From positions 2,542,001 through 2,606,000 of the forward strand of contig NZ_CP109485.1 of NCBI RefSeq assembly GCF_035918235.1: a stretch of DNA of 64,000 nucleotides, read 5' to 3'. The translations under genes and the position numbers were made by a program. The notes beneath the pieces were generated by a model that was not told the origin of the DNA, did not search any database, and saw only the letters and a list, made by a program, of their open reading frames with translations. This DNA comes from Streptomyces sp. NBC_01445 (GTDB lineage: Bacteria > Actinomycetota > Actinomycetes > Streptomycetales > Streptomycetaceae). Below, one piece after another: positions 26,297 through 34,493 of this stretch (its first letter is position 1; every line of letters begins with the position of its first letter).

Positions 26297-26805
26297 GAAC
26301 GTCCATGCCTGTCTCCACACCCTCCACGCCGCGGGTGCCGACACCTGGCCTGATTGCGTCGCTCTCGGTCCGCCCGTGGATCGACCACACCAGCGACGGA
26401 ACCGGGTCCGCCCCGGTACTGATCACGCATCCGCCCGCGCGCCGGGACGCCGACACTGCGGCCGCGATCGGGCAGCGGATGCTCGGCGTCGCGCGAGCGC
26501 TGGGCGCCATGCCGCCGCGCGCCACGCTGCCGAACGTGGGCGCACGGGTCGCAGTGCACAACGGCGTCGTCCTCGTCCGCCTCGACGGCAGCGGGCACAT
26601 GCTCACGATGCGCGCCGGTCGATGGGCGCAGGTGATCGTCGAGCTCGGGCAAGTGCTGCTCGCCGTCGGCCTGGACCCGCTGTCGCCGGGCGCGTGCGGC
26701 GCCGACGTCGACGAGTACATCGAGTGTTCGGGCAAGGCCGGCCGCCTGTACTTCGCGATCGCCGAAGTCGCCGAGTCGCCACGACACATGCAGGCGACCC
26801 CTTAG
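26293..26805 (+). CDS. Hypothetical protein coupled to the upstream gene
   Basis: A 170-residue soluble protein that I do not recognise. It begins with a proline/threonine-rich stretch, then PGLIASLSVRPWIDHTSDG. The C-terminal half is mixed alpha/beta with HNGVVLVRLDGSGHMLTMRAG and VDEYIECSGKAGRLYFAIAE. The overlap with the preceding stop and the high-GC codon use support it as a real gene. It lies in the same rightward unit as tgmA-C, separated from the next small gene by 85 bp. Confidence 0.65.
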   Translation: MRTSMPVSTPSTPRVPTPGLIASLSVRPWIDHTSDGTGSAPVLITHPPARRDADTAAAIGQRMLGVARALGAMPPRATLPNVGARVAVHNGVVLVRLDGSGHMLTMRAGRWAQVIVELGQVLLAVGLDPLSPGACGADVDEYIECSGKAGRLYFAIAEVAESPRHMQATP

Positions 26806-26890
26806 GCAGGGTCGACCGGCGGTCGAGTCTCCCCCGTGGCTCCCGCCGGGCGGCCCGATACAACGCCCCCTCATTGAAGGGCTTTTGCTG

Positions 26891-27163
26891 GTGCTCGCTG
26901 CATCCGAGTTAGTGACCCAATCGTGGTATCCGACCGCACAGACCAGCGACGGAAACGAGTGGATCACCGGCCGGTGCTGGCTGTACTGCCGCCGCGAAGG
27001 CATCCGCGTGACGTGGATCGGCCCCGCATGCACCCCCAACGGCGAACGGCCGATGTACGCCTGCGCCGTCTGCATTGCGGAGCTCGACTACATGGTGCGC
27101 GACGAGCAGCGTCGCATCGACCTCGGCGAGCCGCCCGCCCGGCCGGACACCGGCCACCCCTGA
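26891..27163 (+). CDS. Small cysteine-containing hypothetical protein
   Basis: A 90-residue protein from GTG 26891, with GAAGGG 9 bases upstream; a TTG 6 bp earlier would sit too close to that site. It has five cysteines, in CWLYC, in GPACTP and in CAVC (GRCWLYCRREGIRVTWIGPAC and then MYACAVCIAELDYMV), which suggests a metal or zinc site. I do not recognise a function. It lies 92 bp before the RiPP precursor gene in the same orientation. Confidence 0.6.
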   Translation: MLAASELVTQSWYPTAQTSDGNEWITGRCWLYCRREGIRVTWIGPACTPNGERPMYACAVCIAELDYMVRDEQRRIDLGEPPARPDTGHP

Positions 27164-27255
27164 ACCCCGTCCCCGCGGACTGAAAGAACGAGCAGTCGGC
27201 GGGGCGGTGCTCCATCGCACGATCCGACCGAACCCAACGAGAGGAACGACACGCG

Positions 27256-27549
27256 ATGTTCAACCACGCAGACCGAATCCCGACCGGCAGCCCGCTCCCG
27301 CAGGGGCACCTCACGCCCGCCCCGTGGGGGCTGCGTCGACTGGCCGCGTACCCGACCGGCGAGACTCCGCAGCACAGCCGCGTCGAGATCGACCCGGTCA
27401 CGCAGACCGGCCGCTACCTGAACGCCGACGGCGTCGTCGTCATGTCCCCCGGTCACGGCACGAGCAGCGGCACCAACCCGTCGACCGGCACGTCTCCCGA
27501 CGGCCAGGGCGGCGGCGACACGGACACCGGGAACGACACCGACCAGTGA
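27256..27549 (+). CDS. tgmA: ATP-grasp-modified RiPP precursor (graspetide/tgmA type)
   Basis: A 97-residue precursor. The leader contains PWGLRRLAAYPTGETPQHSR and the stretch VEIDPVTQTGRYLNADG, the conserved region of putative ATP-grasp-modified RiPPs. The C-terminal 35 residues are almost only Gly, Thr, Ser, Asp, Asn, Pro and Gln: Ser/Thr-rich first, Asp-rich after. That is the expected supply of hydroxyl donors and carboxyl acceptors for omega-ester rings. A single Asp-Gly in the SPDGQ segment could be the site of aspartimide formation by the methyltransferase encoded downstream. GAGAGG precedes ATG 27256 by about 11 bases. The maturase gene starts inside its stop (GTGA). Confidence 0.85.
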   Translation: MFNHADRIPTGSPLPQGHLTPAPWGLRRLAAYPTGETPQHSRVEIDPVTQTGRYLNADGVVVMSPGHGTSSGTNPSTGTSPDGQGGGDTDTGNDTDQ

Positions 27550-28513
27550 CACACGATGCCCGCCCGGTCGCGGTCGTCACGAACGACGACGACCCGACCG
27601 CCGATTTCGTGATTGCCGAGCTGCACGGCCGGGGTGTTCCGGTCGTGCGATCGACTCCGGTCACTTCCCCGCGACCCTGTCGTGCTCCGCCCGCATCGGC
27701 GGCGGCACGGCACGGTGGCAGGGAAGCATCGCGACCCCAACCCGCGTCGCCGATCTCGACGGCATACGGGCGCTGTACTACAGGCGCCCGTCCGGGTTCG
27801 CGTTCCCGCACCTCGACGAGCAAGACGCCCGATTCGCTACCGCGCAGGCCCGGTACGGACTCGGCGGCGTCCTCATCTCGCTGCCCGACTGCCTCTATGT
27901 CAACCACCCGCACCGCATCGGCGACGCCGAGTACAAGCCAGCCGGGCTCGCCGCCGCGGCCGCGTGCCGGTTCACGCTGCCGCCGACGCTGATCACCAAC
28001 CGGCCCGACGACGCACAGGCGTTCGTCAAGGAACACGGGCCGGTGATCTTCAAACCGCTGTCGGTGCCGCTGTACCTGGTCGATGGCGAGGCGCAGACCG
28101 TGCTCGTCGACCAGGTCGACACCGGCGAGATCGACGACAGCGTCGCCGGGACGATGCACCTGTTTCAGGCCCGCGTCGACAAAGTCGCCGACGTACGGGT
28201 AACCGTGATCGGCAGCCGCGCGTTCGCGGTGCGGATCCACTCCGGTCTGCTCGACTGGCGCACCGACTACCGCACCCACACGTATACGCCGGTCGAGACC
28301 CCGCCCGACGTTGAGCGCGCACTCTTCGCTTACCTGCGGCACTTCGGGCTCGTCTTCGGCGCGTTCGACTTCACCCTGTCCACCGGCGGCGAGTGGACGT
28401 TCATCGAGTGCAACCCGTCGGGACAGTGGGCATGGATGGAACCACCGACCGGGCTGCCCATGACCGCGGCGCTTGCCGATCTTTTGGAACGAGGCACCCA
28501 TGACCGAACCTGA
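27546..28513 (+). pseudogene. tgmB: ATP-grasp RiPP maturase (tgmB type), interrupted by a frameshift
   Basis: The gene starts at GTG 27546 overlapping the tgmA stop. The first 35 residues (THDARPVAVVTNDDDPTADF, then ELHGRGVPVVR) match the maturase N-terminus. At about 27648-27650 the frame breaks: read in the starting frame the sequence becomes arginine/proline-rich and ends near 27992, while the frame one base earlier gives GHFPATLSCSARIGGGTARW, then SIATPTRVADLDGIRALYYRRPSGF, and on to the ATP-grasp core with VIFKPLSVPLYLVDGE and FIECNPSGQWAWME, ending at 28513. One missing base in the run GTGCGATCG explains this. The enzyme normally ligates acidic and hydroxyl side chains using ATP. As written it cannot be made as one chain without frameshifting. 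Confidence 0.85.
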
Positions 28514-29690
28514 TCTCGCCAAGGTGGCGTACGAGCTGCGGCACGAGCTCGCCGAGCACCTCGTCGGCGAGGGGTGGCTGCGCGCGCCCGAGTGGCGCGC
28601 GGCTATCGAGGACGTCCCCCGGCACGAGTTCGTGCCGCGGTTCTACGTCACGAGCGACACCCCCGGCGCGACGACGTACGTACCGATCACGCCCGAGCTC
28701 GTCGGCGACGAGGCATGGCTGCGGCAGGCGTACGGCGACGAGACGCTGCTCACGCAGTTCGACGGCCGGGAAATCGACTGGTCGGATCCGCAGCCAATCC
28801 GCAATGCGAACCCGACGTCGTCATCGACGCTGCCCTCGCTCGTCGTGCGCATGCTCGAAGCGCTCGAAGTCGACGACGGCATGACCGTGACCGAGTACGG
28901 CACGGGCACCGGCTACTCGACCGCGCTGATGTGCCGCCGCCTCGGCGCCGACCGGGTCACCTCGGTCGAGACCGACCCCAATGTCGCCGCCCGAGCCGCG
29001 GCCGCCCTCGAACGGTGCGGCCACCGGCCACAGCTCGTCGTCGGCAACGGACTCGACGGCGCCGGCCTCCACAAGCCGGCCGACCGCACGATCGCGACCA
29101 TGGGCGTGCGGAACATCCCCGAGGCATGGGTACGGGAGACGCAGCCGACCGGGATCATCCTGGCGACGCTGCGCGGCTGGATTCGCTCGCTCGGGCTCGT
29201 GCGGCTCGTCGTCGAAGACGAGCAGACAGCGACGGGCCTGTTGATCGCGAGCGAGCCGCATTTCATGATCGCCCGGCAGCAGGACGCGCCCGAGAACCTC
29301 GGCATGCTGCCCGGCCTCGAAGACGGGAAGACCCGCGCGACGCCGCACGGGCCCGAGCTGCTGGGCATGCACGACAGCGGGTTCGTGGCGCAGCTCGCCA
29401 TGCCGAACGCCCGGTTCTTCACCATGCCGGCCGACGACGGCACCGTGAACACGTTCGTGCTCGACTCGACGACCCAGTCGTTTGCGGTGCTGTCCCCGGA
29501 CGGCGACGGGTGGACGGTCCGTCAGGGCGGCCCGATGCTGCTGTGGGACGAGGTCGAGCGGTCTCTCGCGCTCTGGCATGCAGCCGGAGCTCCGGACCCG
29601 TCCGAGTTCGGTGTGAGCGTCACAGCCGGCAGTCAACGGGTGTGGCTCGGTACGCCTTCCGGGCCGAGTTGGAGCCTGCCGATCGTCTGA
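28500..29690 (+). CDS. tgmC: PIMT-like O-methyltransferase of a graspetide cluster (tgmC type)
   Basis: A 396-residue methyltransferase starting at ATG 28500, 14 bases inside the maturase gene. SAM-binding motif I reads VTEYGTGTGYSTALM, followed by the acidic end of strand 2 in VETDPN. The preceding STLPSLVVRMLEAL corresponds to the PIMT substrate-binding region. It is longer than ordinary protein-L-isoaspartate methyltransferases because of a C-terminal extension of about 200 residues, as in the ThfM/LanS/TgmC group. In characterised relatives the enzyme methylates a specific Asp of the modified precursor, leading to aspartimide. The reading frame is intact even though its partner maturase is broken. 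Confidence 0.88.
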   Translation: MTEPDLAKVAYELRHELAEHLVGEGWLRAPEWRAAIEDVPRHEFVPRFYVTSDTPGATTYVPITPELVGDEAWLRQAYGDETLLTQFDGREIDWSDPQPIRNANPTSSSTLPSLVVRMLEALEVDDGMTVTEYGTGTGYSTALMCRRLGADRVTSVETDPNVAARAAAALERCGHRPQLVVGNGLDGAGLHKPADRTIATMGVRNIPEAWVRETQPTGIILATLRGWIRSLGLVRLVVEDEQTATGLLIASEPHFMIARQQDAPENLGMLPGLEDGKTRATPHGPELLGMHDSGFVAQLAMPNARFFTMPADDGTVNTFVLDSTTQSFAVLSPDGDGWTVRQGGPMLLWDEVERSLALWHAAGAPDPSEFGVSVTAGSQRVWLGTPSGPSWSLPIV

Positions 29691-30210
29691 GTCCCGCCCA
29701 CGTCAAACGTCCTCGCCGCCCTGGCCCGCGCCACGGGTCGGGGCGGCGTTCGGCCGCTATCGAGGGATTGGTCCCTTGAAAGCCAACGAAACCCTGCCCA
29801 CTTACTGCCGCGCCGCGCCCCTCCCACCTTGGTGGCACCTCCCAACCGCGTTCAACTTTTCGATGCCGCGCACAACGGGCCCGGACACGAATCCGGCATA
29901 TGGGGTCCTGGAAATCGGACATGGGGCCAAGATTTCGCATGGCCCCATACCGTCGGTTCCCGTTATGGGGACGCCGCTCCCACCCTCGCTCCCACCGGGA
30001 GCGAGGGTGACCTGCGCGAAGAGCGCTAGCCCATACCCATAAGACCCCCCGAACGACGGGGAGCCAGCAGTCACAAAACGGACACGGATGCGAACGCGCG
30101 GGCAGGAAATCGAATATGTGCGCAGCGGCCCGAGTGGGAGCAATTCGTTAAGGGGACTGGGAGCGAGCGTGCTCCCTCCCATCGCTCCCAGGGAGCGGGC
30201 CCGGGAACAG
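29691..30210. other. Hairpin-rich non-coding region between tgmC and tRNA-Pro
   Basis: No supportable gene in about 520 bases. A perfect 13-bp stem with a 3-base loop lies at 29981-30009 (CACCCTCGCTCCC against its complement), suitable as a terminator. Near 29921-29946 there is an 8-bp stem TGGGGCCA/TGGCCCCA. Around 30159-30190 CTGGGAGCGA pairs with TCGCTCCCAG. The nonamer GGGAGCGAG or its complement occurs at least four times between 29980 and 30195. This could be a replication or excision region of an integrated element beside the tRNA gene, or simply stacked terminators. Confidence 0.5.
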
Positions 30211-30213
30211 AAA

Positions 30214-30238
30214 AAGGGCCGTTATGAAAACGGCCCTT
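30214..30238 (-). terminator. Terminator downstream of tRNA-Pro
   Basis: A 10-bp stem AAGGGCCGTT/AACGGCCCTT with a 5-base loop, followed on the minus strand by a T-run (TTTTT overlapping the stem base). It begins about 30 bp beyond the tRNA 3' end in the direction of tRNA transcription, so it is a classical factor-independent terminator. Confidence 0.8.
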
Positions 30239-30268
30239 CACCTGCGACGTTCGATACGTTCGAACTGT

Positions 30269-30341
<73 letters not shown>

Positions 30342-30458
30342 ATGCTCGTCTGACCTGGGCTTTCCCCTGGCCGAACGCGCACGGAAACCATACCGCACTC
30401 GGAGCGGTGGTCGCGCACCCCTTTCTTCCGCGGCCAGCGCGCGGCAGGTCAGTCTTGA

Positions 30459-30476
30459 CCTCAAGTTGGCTTGAGG
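30459..30476 (+). promoter_or_regulatory. SoxR/MerR-type operator in the transketolase promoter
   Basis: The sequence CCTCAAGTTGGCTTGAGG is a perfect dyad around TTGG and matches the known SoxR-box pattern CCTCAAG-N4-CTTGAGG. A -35-like TTGACC at 30455-30460 overlaps its left end. A MerR-type spacing of 18-19 bases would put the -10 near 30479-30484 and the transcript start at or next to ATG 30492, which suggests a leaderless mRNA. No MerR/SoxR gene is in the window. Confidence 0.7.
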
Positions 30477-30491
30477 TTGCACGCTCCTGTC

Positions 30492-31205
30492 ATGACAACG
30501 ACAGCGGCACGTACAGCGGCGGGCTCCCACACCTACGAAGACCTTCCGGCCCTCATGGGACGCATGACCGGCGACGAGAAGCACGGCCCCGCGGCGACCT
30601 CCACCCTCGATGTCCTCTGGGTGCTCTACGACCGGGTGCTGCGGGTGGCGCCCGAGGGCGTGCGGGATCCGGAACGTGACCGGTTCCTGCTGTCGAAGGG
30701 CCATGGCCCCATGGCGTACTACGCGGTGCTCGCGGCGAAGGGCTTCGTGCCGGAGGAGTGGCTGCCCGGCTTCGGGTCGTACGACTCCCCGCTCGGGCAC
30801 CATCCGGACCGGGTGCTCGTCCCCGGCGTGGAGATTGCGAGCGGGTCCCTTGGGCACGGGCTGCCGATCGCCGTCGGGACCGCGCTCGGACTCCGCGCGC
30901 AGGGCCTTGCGGGACCGGCGGTCTGGACGCTGATCGGGGACGCCGAGCTGGATGAGGGCAGCAATCACGAGGCCGTCGCCTTCGCCGGGCCTGCCGCCCT
31001 CGACCGGCTGCACACCGTCGTCGTCGACAATTCCTCGGCCAGCTACGCCAGGCCCGGCGGTATCGCGGCCCGCTTCGAGGCGGCCGGCTGGTCCGCCGCG
31101 ACCGTCGACGGCCGCGATCACGAGGCCCTGTACGAGGCCTTCACCGCGCCGCACCCGGGAAGGCCGCGCGTGGTCGTCGCCCGCGTGGAGCCCAAGAGCG
31201 CCTGA
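30492..31205 (+). CDS. Transketolase, N-terminal (TPP-binding) subunit
   Basis: A 237-residue protein corresponding to the thiamine-diphosphate-binding third of transketolase. It shows LSKGHGPMAYYAVLA, GSLGHGLPIAVG and the TPP/Mg motif GDAELDEGSNHEA. It needs the subunit encoded 59 bp downstream to form a full active site, as in archaeal-type split transketolases and related synthases. ATG 30492 has no upstream ribosome site, consistent with a leaderless start from the SoxR-like promoter. The split enzyme may act on a specialised sugar or ketoacid rather than in the central pentose phosphate route. Confidence 0.9.
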   Translation: MTTTAARTAAGSHTYEDLPALMGRMTGDEKHGPAATSTLDVLWVLYDRVLRVAPEGVRDPERDRFLLSKGHGPMAYYAVLAAKGFVPEEWLPGFGSYDSPLGHHPDRVLVPGVEIASGSLGHGLPIAVGTALGLRAQGLAGPAVWTLIGDAELDEGSNHEAVAFAGPAALDRLHTVVVDNSSASYARPGGIAARFEAAGWSAATVDGRDHEALYEAFTAPHPGRPRVVVARVEPKSA

Positions 31206-31264
31206 GCCGCGCGCCGCCCCTCTCTCCTGTTCTCTTTTCTTTTCCCCGGAAGGACACCCGCGTC

Positions 31265-32179
31265 ATGGACACCATGCGTGATCGATTCGCCCCTGTCGTC
31301 TCCCGGCTGCTCGACGAGGACCCCCGGGTCGCCGTCGTCCTCGCGGAGATCGGCAGGGACCGCTTCGTCGAGGCCGAGCGCCGGCACCCGGACCGGGTGA
31401 TCAACGTGGGCATCAGGGAGCAGCTGCTCATCGGAACGGGCGCGGGGCTCGCGCTGACCGGGCTGCGGCCCGTCATGCACACCTTCGCCAGCTTCCTGGT
31501 GGAGCGCCCCTTCGAGCAGGTGAAGCTGGACCTCGGGCATCAGGACGTGGGCGGGGTCCTGGTGAGCGCCGCCGCCTCCTTCGACTGGCCGTCCGGCGGC
31601 TTCACCCACATGGCGCCGGGCGACGTGGCGCTGCTCGACACCCTCGACGGCTGGACCGTGCATGTGCCGGGCCACCCGGACGAGGCCGAGACTCTGCTGC
31701 GGCACGCGGTCGGCGCCGGTGACGACCGGGTGTACGTCCGCCTCTCGGTGCAGTCGAACAGGGAGGCACTCGCCGTCGACGGGGAGCGTTTCCTGACCGT
31801 CCGCGAAGGCCGGGGCGGCGTCGTGGTCGCGGTCGGGCCGATGCTCGACGCGGTCCTCGCCGCGACGGAGGGCCTCGACCTGACCGTGCTCTACGCGACG
31901 ACAGTGCGTCCCTTCGACGCCGGGGCGCTGCGGCGTGCCGCGGGGGCGGCCGACGTCGCCGATGTGGTGATCGTCGAGCCGTATCTGGCGGGTACGTCGA
32001 CGGCGGCCGCCAACGACGCGCTCGCCGACCTGCCGCACCGGGTGCTGGGGCTCGGTGTGGGCCGCCGTGAGCTGCGCCGCTACGGACAGATCGAGGAGCA
32101 TGTGGCCGCGCACGGCCTCGACCCCGCGTCGCTGCGGGAGCGGATCAGCGGCTTCCTCGGCGGGCGGGCTCGCGGCTAG
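31265..32179 (+). CDS. Transketolase, C-terminal (pyrimidine-binding) subunit
   Basis: A 304-residue protein with the pyrimidine-binding domain (DRVINVGIREQLLIGTGAGLAL, where the glutamate of GIREQ activates TPP) and the C-terminal transketolase domain (GRGGVVVAVGPMLDAVL). It completes the enzyme with the upstream subunit. Its last 35 bases overlap the end of the convergent MFS gene, so the two transcripts are antisense to each other at their 3' ends. Confidence 0.9.
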   Translation: MDTMRDRFAPVVSRLLDEDPRVAVVLAEIGRDRFVEAERRHPDRVINVGIREQLLIGTGAGLALTGLRPVMHTFASFLVERPFEQVKLDLGHQDVGGVLVSAAASFDWPSGGFTHMAPGDVALLDTLDGWTVHVPGHPDEAETLLRHAVGAGDDRVYVRLSVQSNREALAVDGERFLTVREGRGGVVVAVGPMLDAVLAATEGLDLTVLYATTVRPFDAGALRRAAGAADVADVVIVEPYLAGTSTAAANDALADLPHRVLGLGVGRRELRRYGQIEEHVAAHGLDPASLRERISGFLGGRARG

Positions 32180-33572
32180 CGGGGGCCTTGCGCGGGCTCC
32201 CGCCGGGCACGGTGCTGTCGACCCGTATGAGGCCTCTGATCGCGGGTACGGAGAGCAGGGCCGCCGCCACGAGGACGGTCGTCACGCCGCCGGCGAGCAG
32301 TACGTGGCGGGTGCCGAAGACTCCGGCGGCGGGTCCCGCGAGGGCCTGGCCGACCGGTGTCATCGCGAGGGAGCCCGCGACGTCGTAGGCGTGTATGCGG
32401 TTGAGGACGTCGCGCGGGACCTGGGTCTGGATGCTGGTCGCCCACATGACGCCCCAGAACGACATCCCCGCGCCCGCGACGACCGCGCCCGCCGCCATCC
32501 ACTCCACGCTGAGCCCGGCGCCCACCGTCGCCGGGAACAGGCTGAACCCGAAGAGGGCGACGGCCCCGGCGCGCAGCATCCGGCGGGGGCGCAGCCGCAG
32601 GGCGAAGACGCCGCCGATGACGGTGCCGAGGCCGAGCGCAGAGTTGACCAGGCCATAGACGCGCGGGCCGTGCTCCTGGACGACCTGCGTGGCGATGAGC
32701 GGGACGGCCGGGCCCCAGGCGGCGATCATCAGCACGCACCAGATCGCTATGACGCCCCAGAGCCAGGTGCGCGATCTGAACTCCCGCCAGCCCTCGACGA
32801 GATCGGCCCGGAACCCGCTGCCGCGAATCGCCTCGGTGCCGGGCTGGGCCGCGGGCAGCCGGAGCAGGAGCAGGCACAGTGCGCTCAGCCCGTACGTGCC
32901 CGCGTGGGCCGCGAAGACGACGCCCGGCGAGGCGAACGCGACGAGCAGGCCGGCGACGGCCGGGCCGGCGAGCTGCGCCACGGACTCGGCGACGCGTATC
33001 GCGCCGTTCGCCGCCTGTACGTCGGCGGCGAGGCGCGGGACGGTGCTGGCGACGCCGGGCTGGAAGAGGGCGGACGCCGCGCCGTTCACCGCGCCGATCA
33101 CGCAGATCTCCCAGAGCACCACGTGCCCGGAGAAGAACATGACCGCGGCGAGGGACTGGGTGACGAGGCGCGTGACGTCGGCGCCGATCATCAGCAGTCG
33201 CGTGCTGAACCGGTCCGCGAAGACACCGCCGAAGATGACGAGCCCCGCGAAGCAGGCCACGGAGGCGGCCATCGCGAGCCCGACGGCGCCCGCGCCGTAC
33301 CCGTGCTGGAGCAAGCCTGCGGCGAGCGCGACCGGGAGCATGGTGTCCCCCAGCTTGGCCACGGCACGCGCCGAGAAGAACAGTCCGAAGTCCCGCGACC
33401 AGATACCGCCGCGCGGCCGCCTCGATTCACCGGGACCAGGATTCGACCCCCCAGCCGAATCCCGCGGCCCCCTCGATTCACCAGGACCAGGAATCAGCCC
33501 CCCGGCCGAATCCCCGGCCCGCTCCCGCTCCTCCCCCGACCCCCGTGGCCCTTCCTTCGACATTCCGCCCAT
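32145..33572 (-). CDS. MFS transporter (EntS/multidrug-exporter type)
   Basis: A 475-residue protein. The membrane part begins at about residue 60 with RDFGLFFSARAVAKLGDTMLPVALA, typical of the enterobactin-exporter-like MFS proteins common in actinomycetes, with the loop GVFADRFSTRLLM. About 12 transmembrane segments are visible. The hydrophilic N-terminal 55 residues are unusual: they contain two nearly identical 17-residue units (RDSAGG.NPGPGESRRP type) encoded by a 51-bp DNA repeat. The start at 33572 is uncertain; an ATG 9 bp downstream is equally possible, and the ancestral start may be closer to the first helix. Confidence 0.83.
   Translation of the reverse strand: MGGMSKEGPRGSGEERERAGDSAGGLIPGPGESRGPRDSAGGSNPGPGESRRPRGGIWSRDFGLFFSARAVAKLGDTMLPVALAAGLLQHGYGAGAVGLAMAASVACFAGLVIFGGVFADRFSTRLLMIGADVTRLVTQSLAAVMFFSGHVVLWEICVIGAVNGAASALFQPGVASTVPRLAADVQAANGAIRVAESVAQLAGPAVAGLLVAFASPGVVFAAHAGTYGLSALCLLLLRLPAAQPGTEAIRGSGFRADLVEGWREFRSRTWLWGVIAIWCVLMIAAWGPAVPLIATQVVQEHGPRVYGLVNSALGLGTVIGGVFALRLRPRRMLRAGAVALFGFSLFPATVGAGLSVEWMAAGAVVAGAGMSFWGVMWATSIQTQVPRDVLNRIHAYDVAGSLAMTPVGQALAGPAAGVFGTRHVLLAGGVTTVLVAAALLSVPAIRGLIRVDSTVPGGSPRKAPASREPARRGSR
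33420..33521 (-). repeat. 51-bp tandem duplication in the MFS N-terminus
   Basis: Two adjacent copies, 33420-33470 and 33471-33521, each beginning CCTCGATTCACC on the plus strand and differing at a handful of positions. The unit length is a multiple of three, so the frame is kept and a 17-residue Pro/Gly-rich unit is doubled. Confidence 0.8.
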
Positions 33573-33673
33573 GCCTGCCCGTACCCTCCCCGGCGGCGCG
33601 GCGGCCCCAGCGGCTCCGCGTCCCCCACCCCCGCCGGATCATGCCACGCAGCACCGACATCGCCCCGCGAATA

Positions 33674-34036
33674 TCAGTCCGTCGGCTCCGGGGGGCCCAA
33701 CTCCGGGTGGGCGTCCAGGAGCCGGCCCGGGGCGGCCTGACGCCAGGAGTCCGTGAGGATGTCACGCAGCTCGTCACCGTCGTCGAGCGCGGCGAGCCTC
33801 ACCCGCACCCACGCGAAGCCCGCCTCGTGGTCCGCGATCCAGAACTTCTTCGGCTCCGCGAGAACCAGTTCGTCGCGCTCCACCTTGGGGCAGCGCACCG
33901 CGATGGAGGTCTCCTCCTCGGGCATCGTGGCGAACATCTTCCCCGCGACCCGGAACGTCGGCATGCTCCAGGCGATCTTCTCCGTCACCTCTGGCAGGCC
34001 AAGTGCGATGGAACGTACGTCGTCGGCGTCTTGCAT
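33674..34036 (-). CDS. MmcQ/YjbR-like protein
   Basis: A 120-residue protein from ATG 34036. It contains LPEVTEKIAWSMPTFRVAGKMFA, then LAEPKKFWIADH and GFAWVRVRLAALDDGDELRDILTDSW, the YjbR/MmcQ fold (double-wing, DNA-binding-like) of unknown molecular role. The open frame continues far upstream through a repeat region with no similarity to the family, so the short start is preferred; it has no evident ribosome site and may be leaderless. Confidence 0.82.
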   Translation of the reverse strand: MQDADDVRSIALGLPEVTEKIAWSMPTFRVAGKMFATMPEEETSIAVRCPKVERDELVLAEPKKFWIADHEAGFAWVRVRLAALDDGDELRDILTDSWRQAAPGRLLDAHPELGPPEPTD

Positions 34037-34092
34037 GGAGGAACCGTAACCAAGCCCACTGACAACCCGCCGGTCGGAGCGCATACGCAGGA

Positions 34093-34345
34093 CAGCCGGC
34101 CCACCGGTTCGATTGTGAGGACGCCGGGTCCCCGCGAACAACGGCCAGCCGGCCCACCAGTTCAGGCGCCACCGGCGCCGGGCCCCCGCGAACGACTGCC
34201 GGTCGACCCACCGGTTCAAGCACCCCCGGCGCCGGGCCCCCGTCCCCGCGAACGAAGACCGGCCCGCCCACCCGTTCAAGCGCCACCGCCACCAGGCCCC
34301 GCGAACAACGGCCAGTCGGCCCACCACTTCAGGCGCCACCGCCGC
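34093..34345. repeat. Degenerate tandem repeats, unit about 53-60 bp
   Basis: Four recognisable units start with CCCGCGAAC (near 34132, 34186, 34246 and 34299), each followed by CGGCC and a GGCCCACC-GTTCA(A/G)GCGCC block; a partial unit precedes them. There is no gene here. It lies between the YjbR-like gene and the ThuA/dehydrogenase operon. Confidence 0.75.
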
Positions 34346-34493
34346 CCCCGCGATCGGCAGCCAACCGTTCCACCGCTTCGACGGCGACCGCCACCCGATC
34401 CCCCGCGATCGCGCCGCCCTCTCCCCACCCCCTGGCCCGTTCCGACCCATTGCCCCCTCTCCGCCCGGAACCTACGCTGTGCGATGCCATCGG

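Noticed and set aside
29776..30182. Small ORFs in the region left of tRNA-Pro
   Set aside because: They run across perfect hairpins and repeated nonamers and show no protein-like pattern.
34040..34450. Long N-terminal extension of the YjbR-like protein
   Set aside because: The extra residues are encoded by degenerate DNA repeats; the family begins at MQDADDV (34036).
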